Shown here: one piece after another, positions 1 to 5,582 of the stretch | How the letters are laid out: every line of letters starts with the position of its first letter | Numbering within the stretch: position 1 is the stretch's first letter | NCBI GenBank assembly: GCA_938021445.1 | Contig: CALIGR010000116.1 | Location: 1 to 9,204, forward strand | DNA: 9,204 bases | Origin: an uncultured Candidatus Altimarinota bacterium | GTDB lineage: Bacteria; Patescibacteriota; Gracilibacteria; UBA4473 | Direction: 5' to 3' | Translations under genes and position numbers: made by a program | Notes under the pieces: model-generated | Database searches by the model: none | Told to the model about the DNA's origin: nothing | What the model saw: only the letters and a program-made list of their open reading frames with translations

Positions 1-112
1 TAAACTGTGAAAAGAGAATCTTATACCACGGATTACTAGCTTTCGCCTCGAGTAAGTTTTTTCCGTGTTCCTTAAGAAGCGCTTCTGCCTTTTTGGAAGT
101 TAAACCGTTCAT
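1..112 (-). CDS. P-type cation-transporting ATPase, N-terminal fragment (runs off window)
   Basis: Only the first 37 codons are present; the gene continues past base 1. The reading starts at an ATG at 112-110 and gives MNGLTSKKAEALLKEHGKN, then LLEAKASNPWYKILFSQF. This matches the cytoplasmic N-terminal domain of P-type cation ATPases (Cation_ATPase_N type): a 'GLT..EA...L...G.N.L' stretch followed by a basic/aromatic 'PW..L..QF' leading towards the first membrane helix. Family members use ATP to pump Ca2+, Mg2+, Na+/K+ or H+ across the membrane. The ion-specifying helices and the DKTG phosphorylation site lie outside the window, so the substrate cannot be named. It lies 69 nt downstream of the cation/proton antiporter gene on the same strand, so a shared ion-homeostasis role is plausible. 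Identification rests on a short but characteristic segment. Confidence 0.72.
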   Translation of the reverse strand, partial: MNGLTSKKAEALLKEHGKNLLEAKASNPWYKILFSQF

Positions 113-134
113 GTTTTTATTTTTATTTCTCCCT

Positions 135-140
135 ATTATA
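135..140 (-). promoter_or_regulatory. Possible -10 element upstream of the P-type ATPase gene
   Basis: A perfect TATAAT lies on the minus strand 22 nt before the ATPase ATG, in the 69-nt gap after the antiporter stop codon. No good -35 is seen 16-18 nt further upstream. A GGGAG sequence at 133-129 would fall at or before the expected start of transcription and is too far from the ATG for a normal ribosome binding site. The hexamer may be functional, or chance in AT-rich DNA. Confidence 0.3.
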
Positions 141-181
141 CGCTAAATTTTGATTTAATCCCAGCGTTTTTATTCTTAGAT

Positions 182-1423
182 TTAAGCTTTTTTTGGAATA
201 TGGTTAAATTTTATAAGATATTTAACCAGAATCGGCATGATAAGCGTTGTGAAAAAAGAGACTCCAATAAGAATCCCAAATAAGTTTTGATCTATGAGCG
301 GTTCGCCAGTAGTCGCAACAATTGTGCTAAAGCCAATACCCGCTAGTACGATTTCTGTGCTGCCTCTTCCAACTAAAACGCTGCTAGAGATAATCGACTC
401 GCGCCAAGTGAAACCAAACTGCTTCATTACAACCCCCGAGCCAAAAACCTGCCCAACAAAAACCAAAACGGTTCCAATCAGTACCGGGATCCATGATTCG
501 AGTAAGAGCGAGAGAGGGATCATCATGCCAACGGAAGCAAAGAAAATAGGTCCTAAGAACGAGTGAGAAAGCCCATAAAACCGGTCTTCGATCTTTTTAA
601 GAACTTCATTATTTTGTATCTCAGCCCGAACAAAAACTCCAGCCACATACGCGCCAACAACCGAGTGAAGTCCAATCCTTTCGGCTAAAACTCCATAAAA
701 AAGAGCGACTATAAGAGCAAAAGTGAAGCCTTTCGATCCAGATTTATTAAGTATTCGTGGAGACACTATTGGGAGAAGTAATCGACCTAAAATAAAAGAA
801 ACACCAAAGAATGCTCCGACTTTAAATAAGATCCAACTAAAGGTTATAAGATCTAAGCTTCCACTTTGAGCCGCTACAATAACAATCGATATTGCAATGA
901 ATATAAAAATTTCATCAAAAACAGATGAGGCAATGGTCATAAGTCCAATTTTGTGCTGACGAATTTTATAACTTTTTAAGACCGAAGAGATAACGGGCAG
1001 TGAGTTAAGCGCAAATACACAGCCAACAAAAGTAATAGTCAAAAATGAATAATTTGTTGGGGAAAACCAACCAAGCCAGATAGCCGTTAGTAGAAATATA
1101 AATCCAATCCCTCCCAAGGCCATAGCGGATCCAGATTTAGCTCTTTTTAAAAAGCCATTGAGGTGTGTATCAAGTCCTGAGTGAAACATCAGGAAGAACA
1201 CGCCTAACTCCGCCAAGACGGTTATGACCTCTGAGTTTTCTAAAACGCCCAAGACAGATGGCCCTATTAGGACACCAGCCAAAATTTCTCCAAGTACGGG
1301 TGGTAAGCCAATCCATTTTGTTATTCGCCCGGCTCCCCAGACCGTCACCATCAAAATTAACAAAACTTGAAAAGTATCAAGATGATGATGCCCAAAAACA
1401 ACGTCAAAAATTGACTCTATCAT
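182..1423 (-). CDS. Cation/proton antiporter, CPA2 (KefB/NapA-like) membrane protein
   Basis: The 413-residue polytopic protein has the layout of a single Na_H_Exchanger domain with about 11-13 hydrophobic helices. It has no C-terminal RCK/TrkA regulatory domain. Typical features are the early motif GEILAGVLIGPSVLG (residues 45-59), the helix ELGVFFLMFHSGLD (72-85), the broken-helix region around LNSLPVISSVLKS (139-151), the acidic transport site SSVFDEIF (166-173), HSVVGAYVAGVF (253-264), PIFFASVGMMIP (292-303) and GRGSTEIVLAGIG (352-364). The family exchanges Na+ or K+ for H+ across the inner membrane. The acidic site reads D170-E171, where electrogenic members usually have Asp-Asp, so ion choice and stoichiometry are uncertain. 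The ATG at 1423 is preferred. It has no Shine-Dalgarno but follows a -35/-10 pair by 8 nt. The gene is 32 nt downstream of the swivel-domain protein and 69 nt upstream of a P-type ATPase. Confidence 0.9.
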   Translation of the reverse strand: MIESIFDVVFGHHHLDTFQVLLILMVTVWGAGRITKWIGLPPVLGEILAGVLIGPSVLGVLENSEVITVLAELGVFFLMFHSGLDTHLNGFLKRAKSGSAMALGGIGFIFLLTAIWLGWFSPTNYSFLTITFVGCVFALNSLPVISSVLKSYKIRQHKIGLMTIASSVFDEIFIFIAISIVIVAAQSGSLDLITFSWILFKVGAFFGVSFILGRLLLPIVSPRILNKSGSKGFTFALIVALFYGVLAERIGLHSVVGAYVAGVFVRAEIQNNEVLKKIEDRFYGLSHSFLGPIFFASVGMMIPLSLLLESWIPVLIGTVLVFVGQVFGSGVVMKQFGFTWRESIISSSVLVGRGSTEIVLAGIGFSTIVATTGEPLIDQNLFGILIGVSFFTTLIMPILVKYLIKFNHIPKKA

Positions 1424-1431
1424 GCCTAAAA

Positions 1432-1459
1432 TTTGTACTGAGAATTTTTAGAATATCAA
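1432..1459 (-). promoter_or_regulatory. Candidate leaderless promoter for the antiporter gene
   Basis: On the minus strand TTGATA (1459-1454, 5 of 6 to the -35 consensus) overlaps the stop codon of the preceding gene. A 16-nt spacer leads to TACAAA (1437-1432, 4 of 6 to the -10 consensus), and the antiporter ATG follows 8 nt later. That spacing puts the transcription start almost on the ATG, fitting a leaderless mRNA, and no Shine-Dalgarno is visible. Read-through from the upstream gene is equally possible given the 32-nt gap. Confidence 0.4.
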
Positions 1460-3114
1460 TCCAGTTTGATTGTCCCTTTTTTGGGATTTAGCGTTATAAA
1501 ACCCCCTGGTTTATATTTTTGGGAAGCCTTTTTGACGTTTATAAAAAAAGGCGTTTTTTTCTCGCGAGCGACAATACTCGAATGAGAAAGCAGACTTCCC
1601 TGCTCTAACACCACACCACCTAAATGTTCTAAATATAAAATCCAGTGATTATCGAAATGAGGGGCGACTAGTATTTTGTTATAGAGCTCATTCTTTTTAA
1701 ACTCTGTTGGGTTTTTGATAGTGATCCCGGTTATTGATTTTTTACCAGAAACAACAGTGAGTTCTTCTTCAGGCTCATCTTGAAAACTATAAATAGAACC
1801 ATTTAGATTTTTCACATACATCTCCTGATAGTTTTGGGGGTGCTGAACTTCAAAGTCATTCCAGTCTGGATACCATAAATCTTCTGGTTTTATGTTTTGC
1901 TTAAGATGATTTAGGTGCCGGAAAAACAAACATTTTAAGTTGAAACTATAATCTCCCCAGTTCTTTGGGCTCTTAATGAGTGAAGAGATTGGCTCTTGCT
2001 TGCTGAGTTCATAATTTCCAAAATAAACAGAATTTGTATTTAGCTGTTTCTTCAGATGAGCATAAAAATTGCTAATCATCCAGAAACTAAAAATTTGAGA
2101 TAAGTGTCTAAAATTAAAACTTTCATCTGATTTATAGGTTTCTAAAAAAGTCACGACTTCTTGTTTAAAATGAGGCTCTTTCATCGTTTGTTTGAAAGGC
2201 GTAAAGAGTGAAATGAGTTTGAAAAAATTAGCTTGTTTTTGAGGCTCAGAAAAAACTTCGCCATTTGTGAGATGCTCTAAAAAATCAAAACGCTCAGACT
2301 TAAAGCCTAAGGCTCTAAATGTCTCAAGATTGTCGGTGTAGCACTTTTCAATAAGACTAAAGCTTAGAGGGGAAAGAAAAGCCAAATTTTCAGTATAAGC
2401 GCTTCTCATGAGGTTCTTTTTGGAGCTTAGTTTCTTTGTGCTTAAGTATTGGGGTAAAACTGTAACTGGTCGAATTTGGAGAATACACAGTTCATTTCTG
2501 GGGGTGTAAGCAAACTCTATGTCTTGATTTCCAACAAAATTTTCATCAATGATCAGGAGCGCTTTGTTAATCTGGTTTTTTAGGTCTACGTGTCCAGGCT
2601 CTAATACTTCCAAATCTAGAAAATCTGGATTGCGACTCCAGATGAAATTTGTTGTATCAATGCCTGAAACGGCCTTTTGAGGCGTCGTACTTAGATTAAC
2701 TAAGTAGTGATGATGGAAGTACTTCCATTGAGTAAATATAACGCCGCCTATTTGTGATTCTATAAATGGCTGGACCATTAGATTTACTTGTGGTGGTGAA
2801 ACGCTAAACGCTTGGGCTAGATCAAGATTTTTTTGGAATACTTTTTCGACTTCAATCTTTACCTCTTTTTTACCAACAGCCTCCGAACTGTGAAAGTGCC
2901 CCGCAAAAGAATTAGTTTCACCGTCTTCTGCCTCAACGGCACTCCGGATAATGAAAAGTTCTTCTGGGTGCTGTTCTAAAAAAATTCTTAAACTGGCTTT
3001 ATATTTCTCAGAGGCAAAAGAGTCGTAGTTTAGAAAAAGCGTTGCTGGAGTTTTAAGACCAAGAGATCTTAAGCGTTCTAAGTTTTTAAACTTTGCGGGA
3101 ATTTGATTGTTCAT
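1456..3114 (-). CDS. ATP-grasp/phosphohistidine-swivel protein (PEP synthase/rifampicin phosphotransferase-like)
   Basis: The 552-residue soluble protein has three parts. The first (about 1-220) resembles the PPDK/PEP-synthase ATP-grasp domain: IIRSAVEAEDGETNSFAG (55-72, with R57), VQPFIESQIGGVIFT (114-128), NQDIEFAY (196-203) and LQIRPVT (212-218). The middle part (about 221-475) is less conserved but contains SPLSFSLIEK (248-257), reminiscent of the 'TPL..S' motif in rifampicin-phosphotransferase-like proteins. The third (about 476-552) is the swivelling domain GSLLSHSSIVAREKKTPFF (506-524), with H511 as the expected phospho-carrier. There is no PEP-binding TIM barrel. Relatives split ATP into AMP and Pi and pass the beta-phosphate through this His to an acceptor; the acceptor here is unknown. 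The N-terminus lacks a clear GGK motif, leaving KFKNL (8-12) in its place. At 552 residues it is shorter than the roughly 860-residue rifampicin phosphotransferases. The ATG at 3114 sits 8 nt after a -10-like hexamer, with no Shine-Dalgarno. Confidence 0.82.
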   Translation of the reverse strand: MNNQIPAKFKNLERLRSLGLKTPATLFLNYDSFASEKYKASLRIFLEQHPEELFIIRSAVEAEDGETNSFAGHFHSSEAVGKKEVKIEVEKVFQKNLDLAQAFSVSPPQVNLMVQPFIESQIGGVIFTQWKYFHHHYLVNLSTTPQKAVSGIDTTNFIWSRNPDFLDLEVLEPGHVDLKNQINKALLIIDENFVGNQDIEFAYTPRNELCILQIRPVTVLPQYLSTKKLSSKKNLMRSAYTENLAFLSPLSFSLIEKCYTDNLETFRALGFKSERFDFLEHLTNGEVFSEPQKQANFFKLISLFTPFKQTMKEPHFKQEVVTFLETYKSDESFNFRHLSQIFSFWMISNFYAHLKKQLNTNSVYFGNYELSKQEPISSLIKSPKNWGDYSFNLKCLFFRHLNHLKQNIKPEDLWYPDWNDFEVQHPQNYQEMYVKNLNGSIYSFQDEPEEELTVVSGKKSITGITIKNPTEFKKNELYNKILVAPHFDNHWILYLEHLGGVVLEQGSLLSHSSIVAREKKTPFFINVKKASQKYKPGGFITLNPKKGTIKLD

Positions 3115-3122
3115 CTAAATCA

Positions 3123-3136
3123 ATTCTATTTAGAAT
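3123..3136. promoter_or_regulatory. Palindromic divergent -10 elements shared by two leaderless genes
   Basis: The only intergenic space between the divergent starts (3114 minus, 3145 plus) contains ATTCTA-TT-TAGAAT. Read in either direction it gives TAGAAT (5 of 6 to TATAAT), ending exactly 8 nt before the ATG on each side. The palindrome centre (3129.5) is 15.5 nt from each start codon. No Shine-Dalgarno is visible for either gene and the -35 regions are weak, so both mRNAs may be leaderless and initiation may be mutually exclusive. This is inferred from spacing alone. Confidence 0.45.
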
Positions 3137-3144
3137 ATCCCAGA

Positions 3145-4227
3145 ATGCATCGATTTTGGTTTTGCTTTTTTCTCACCTCCTTGTTGTCTATCGAGACGGC
3201 CTTGGCGATTCCCCCGCCGGATTTCTTTATCAATATATTTCAACAATTTTTACAACTTTTTGGCATCATCACGGCTTTTGTGATAGTCGCTTTTTATCAA
3301 ACTAAAGCCTGGGTTATAAATTTTTATTATCAAAACAAAAAACAAGTAAAACTGAGCGGTCTTATTTTAGTAATAGTGTTAATTTTTAGTCTTATTTTTA
3401 GTTATTTTTGGTCTGTAAAACAAGAGCAAGTCTGGAAGACTCAAGTCACATCAGAAATAAAAAACGTCATAGAGACAGCCGAGAAAAAGATAGACCCCCA
3501 AATTCTAGCTGACCTTAAGCAAAGACACTTGGATATTAGCCTGGCTGGAAGCGAAAAAAAAGACTCACATATCTTGCTGAGCCGAGACGGTGAAATTGAC
3601 TGGGATACGTTTCGGAATGAATTTTTTAATGAAGAAGGAACCTTAATTATTGATCTGAGAGAAAAAGTTGCTTTTGATTATGGACACTATCCGGGAAGTG
3701 TTCATTCGCGTTTGGCTGATTTTGTGTTTGGCGACTGGCAGACGATAAATCTAGATGAAGCGAAAAATATTATCGTTGTTTGCTACGTGAGTACTTCGGG
3801 AGCACTCGTGACCGAGTTTTTGCGTAAGCTTGGTTACACAAATGTTTATTTTCTAAAAAACGGTTTAGTCGAGGCCGTCGAACAAGATAAAGATGATATT
3901 TTTGAGGGGGAAGTCTTTTTTTCCGAACAGGTGTGGGATATTCAAGATTTAAGTTCAGCTGAATTACTTCCGGAATGGCAGGGTATTGATACGAGATCAA
4001 ACGCAGTCTTTGAAACAAAGGGCCGTACTGGTAACTTAAATCTCTATTGGGAAATGACAACGACGCCTGAAATTGAAAAATTTGCAGAAAAACTGGATAA
4101 AACAAAAACCTATTACAGCGTTTGTGACTCAGGGCTTACTTGCTACTCGGCCAGTATTTTACAAGGCTATTTGGAAAAAAGAGGCTTTATTGTCCAAGGT
4201 CGCCTAGATTGGAGAAACACAAAATAA
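3145..4227 (+). CDS. Membrane-anchored tandem rhodanese-domain protein
   Basis: The protein has 360 residues from the ATG at 3145. That start gives a clean signal sequence, MHRFWFCFFLTSLLSIETALA, with likely cleavage after A21. A TTG at 3103 in the same frame would add 14 poorly hydrophobic residues and overlap the opposite gene. Two more hydrophobic helices follow (about 38-52 and 70-89), separated by a basic loop, so the C-terminal domains should lie outside the cytoplasm. Rhodanese domain 1 (about 142-246) shows LIIDLRE, then GHYPGSVHSR (180-189), then IIVVCYVSTSG with C213, and ends LGYTNVYFLKNGL. Domain 2 (about 258-358) shows GIDTRS, then YSVCDSGLTCYSA with C327 and C333, ending with RGFIVQGRLDW. 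Rhodaneses carry sulfane sulfur on the loop cysteine and transfer it to thiol or cyanide acceptors. Both loops differ from the usual CRxGxR, so activity is unproven. It is the only plus-strand gene and converges on the Hint gene with a 12-bp AT-rich gap. Confidence 0.8.
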   Translation: MHRFWFCFFLTSLLSIETALAIPPPDFFINIFQQFLQLFGIITAFVIVAFYQTKAWVINFYYQNKKQVKLSGLILVIVLIFSLIFSYFWSVKQEQVWKTQVTSEIKNVIETAEKKIDPQILADLKQRHLDISLAGSEKKDSHILLSRDGEIDWDTFRNEFFNEEGTLIIDLREKVAFDYGHYPGSVHSRLADFVFGDWQTINLDEAKNIIVVCYVSTSGALVTEFLRKLGYTNVYFLKNGLVEAVEQDKDDIFEGEVFFSEQVWDIQDLSSAELLPEWQGIDTRSNAVFETKGRTGNLNLYWEMTTTPEIEKFAEKLDKTKTYYSVCDSGLTCYSASILQGYLEKRGFIVQGRLDWRNTK

Positions 4228-4239
4228 ATTTTTATATTT

Positions 4240-5421
4240 TTACTCTTGATGTGCTCCTGAGTTGTGGACGACGTAACCGTCGGCAATAAAGCTATCATTA
4301 CCATCTACATCAAACGCATAAACTGTTTTATTAGGATCAGCCTTTTCAAATCGAAGTGATTCAATGAGTTCGAGCGTTCCGTCTTCACGAACGATGTGAT
4401 CCCCTACTTCAAGTAAAGTTACTTCTATCTCTTCATAATATGTAAAAGAGCTCTCCGGATCTCGGGACTTCCAGCCTTCCGTCGTCAAAAATGGATGATC
4501 TTCAGTTACAAAAGCTTCAGACCCGTTTATAGCATAGAGCTTTCTTCCACTTAGTTTTGGTCGGTCTAAATGTAAAACCGTGTTGATCTGATCATCTTTA
4601 CCAATTACTTTATCACCTATTTTAACATCTTCTATGTTTTTAAGGGAGTTATCAGCCATTTTAACTTTTGTACCTGCGACAAAACAAGATCCATCAGTAG
4701 GGCAGCTACACCAACAATCTCCACGAGTGCAAGAGTAAGTACACCCCGCATCACACGAGGAGCCTCCCCCTCCCCCCCCAACTGGTGTATGGGCTACTGG
4801 TGGTGCTGGGTTATGTGTTGCCGGGATCGCTCCACAACAGTGAAGCGTTCGAATACTCGGAATTCCATCATCATAACAATTTTGCCCTCCGACACACTCA
4901 CTCACATTAGAGGATCCATCCCACCTTCTTACCGTAATATCTGAATATGGAGCCCAGCCTGTCGCCGTTGGTGTATAGGTGCTGGCCCAACCACCAGTTG
5001 TGTAGGCTGAGTTATACTCAGCGCACAGTTTGTTTGCTGTGGCCACGTCTGGGTAGTAAAAATGAGCATACGCACCAGCTCCCCCATAAGTAAATGCTGA
5101 TGGGGTTGGTCTTGGGCTTGAGTTTGTTCTTCGAAAGTTATCAGTAGAAGCACTACTTCCACTAATCACAAGTGACTCACAGCAAAGACCGAGCGTTACG
5201 TCTGAAGGTTTATTGTTGCGAAAAGCAGTCCACTCACTACTTCCTTTTGTCGGCACAAAATACTGAGTCCCTCCGTTACTTTTAACGGCTTTGCAAGTTC
5301 CATGCACATCAATCTCTCGATAGCTAGTGGTGGTTTTGAACCCGGTATTATTTGTGTTTAGACTCTTGGCGATAAAGGGCGTAGCGATAGCGGCTACAAT
5401 GACCATGCACAGTAAGACCAA
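4240..5421 (-). CDS. Anchored Cys-rich surface protein with C-terminal Hint (intein/hedgehog-type) autoprocessing domain
   Basis: From the TTG at 5421 the protein has 393 residues. A hydrophobic segment (about 2-18) is followed by an unrecognised extracytoplasmic-looking body rich in Ser, Thr and Gly. The body holds scattered cysteines including two CC pairs (80-81, 195-196). Then come a Gly6 hinge (215-220) and a compact Cys cluster (C223, C227, C231, C236, C238, C240). Residues 246-387 form a Hint domain. Block A starts at C246 (CFVAGTKVKMADNS, then IEDVKIGDKVIG), block B is VTEDHPFLTTEGW with T306 and H309, and the C-terminal block is VYAFDVDGNDSFIADGYVVHN, followed by S388. Hint domains cleave or splice their host by N-S/O acyl shift at the first Cys and Asn cyclisation at the end. 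Only SGAHQE follows HN. In-frame coding sequence continues upstream of the TTG (lysine-rich KSSKKQSHNF), so the true start is probably upstream at a non-standard codon. Confidence 0.82.
   Translation of the reverse strand: MVLLCMVIVAAIATPFIAKSLNTNNTGFKTTTSYREIDVHGTCKAVKSNGGTQYFVPTKGSSEWTAFRNNKPSDVTLGLCCESLVISGSSASTDNFRRTNSSPRPTPSAFTYGGAGAYAHFYYPDVATANKLCAEYNSAYTTGGWASTYTPTATGWAPYSDITVRRWDGSSNVSECVGGQNCYDDGIPSIRTLHCCGAIPATHNPAPPVAHTPVGGGGGGSSCDAGCTYSCTRGDCWCSCPTDGSCFVAGTKVKMADNSLKNIEDVKIGDKVIGKDDQINTVLHLDRPKLSGRKLYAINGSEAFVTEDHPFLTTEGWKSRDPESSFTYYEEIEVTLLEVGDHIVREDGTLELIESLRFEKADPNKTVYAFDVDGNDSFIADGYVVHNSGAHQE
4261..4686 (-). other. Hint (bacterial intein-like) domain within the anchored protein
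   Basis: This is the coding span of the autoprocessing domain, C246 to N387. The nucleophilic Cys, the TxxH block B (T306-E-D-H309), the penultimate His386-Asn387 and a +1 Ser388 are all present, so no catalytic residue is visibly missing. At about 142 residues it has no room for a homing endonuclease, as in minimal inteins and bacterial intein-like domains. Because the downstream segment is only six residues, self-cleavage and transfer of the N-terminal part to a nucleophile seem more likely than conventional splicing; that is inference. Confidence 0.8.
4766..4779 (-). repeat. Poly-G tract (G8-A-G5) encoding the Gly hinge
   Basis: The minus strand reads eight Gs, an A, then five Gs, encoding the Gly6 hinge just before the Cys cluster and Hint domain. 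Gain of one G would bring a TGA about ten codons later. Loss of one would read through to a TAG within the early Hint region. Either change removes the Hint domain, so the tract could act as a slippage switch. Confidence 0.55.
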
Positions 5422-5485
5422 GGAGAAATTATGACTCTGCTTTTTGGAGGATTTTATGATTCGTATTAATTAGAAAGCTAATCTA

Positions 5486-5515
5486 ATCTTACCAATAAGA
5501 TCTTAAAGAAGCCAA
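5486..5515 (-). promoter_or_regulatory. Candidate promoter of the Hint-protein gene with overlapping inverted repeat
   Basis: On the minus strand TTGGCT (5515-5510) is followed after 18 nt by TAAGAT (5491-5486). Each matches its consensus at 4 of 6 positions. The -10 is one arm of a perfect inverted repeat, ATCTTA-CCAA-TAAGAT (5486-5501, plus-strand reading), which could be an operator or chance. It lies just downstream of the fibre gene's terminator, so the Hint gene needs its own promoter near here. Confidence 0.3.
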
Positions 5516-5523
5516 GTTTAGAT

Positions 5524-5558
5524 AAAAAAAACCACAGAAATCAGGTTAATTTCTGTGG
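5524..5558 (-). terminator. Intrinsic terminator of the fibre gene
   Basis: A perfect 10-bp stem, CCACAGAAAT (5532-5541) with ATTTCTGTGG (5549-5558) around a 7-nt loop, begins 24 nt after the fibre gene's TAA. On the minus strand it is followed by a T run (complement of the A tract at 5531-5524). The other side lacks a T run, so it should act only on minus-strand transcription. It separates the fibre gene from the Hint gene. Confidence 0.9.
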
Positions 5559-5582
5559 GAAATGTGTTTGAGTAAGTATTTT

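Noticed and set aside
141..174. Hairpin followed by T run, terminator-like on the plus strand
   Set aside because: The stem (CGC-TAAAT with ATTTA and outer GCG) is weak and interrupted, and no plus-strand gene ends here. On the minus strand it is not followed by a T run.
3103..3144. TTG start at 3103 for the tandem rhodanese gene
   Set aside because: It adds 14 residues ahead of a well-formed signal sequence and overlaps the start of the opposite gene. The ATG at 3145 gives the proper signal peptide and correct -10 spacing.
4228..4239. Shared bidirectional terminator between the convergent rhodanese and Hint genes
   Set aside because: The 12-bp gap and its flanks are just AT-rich, with no GC-containing stem.
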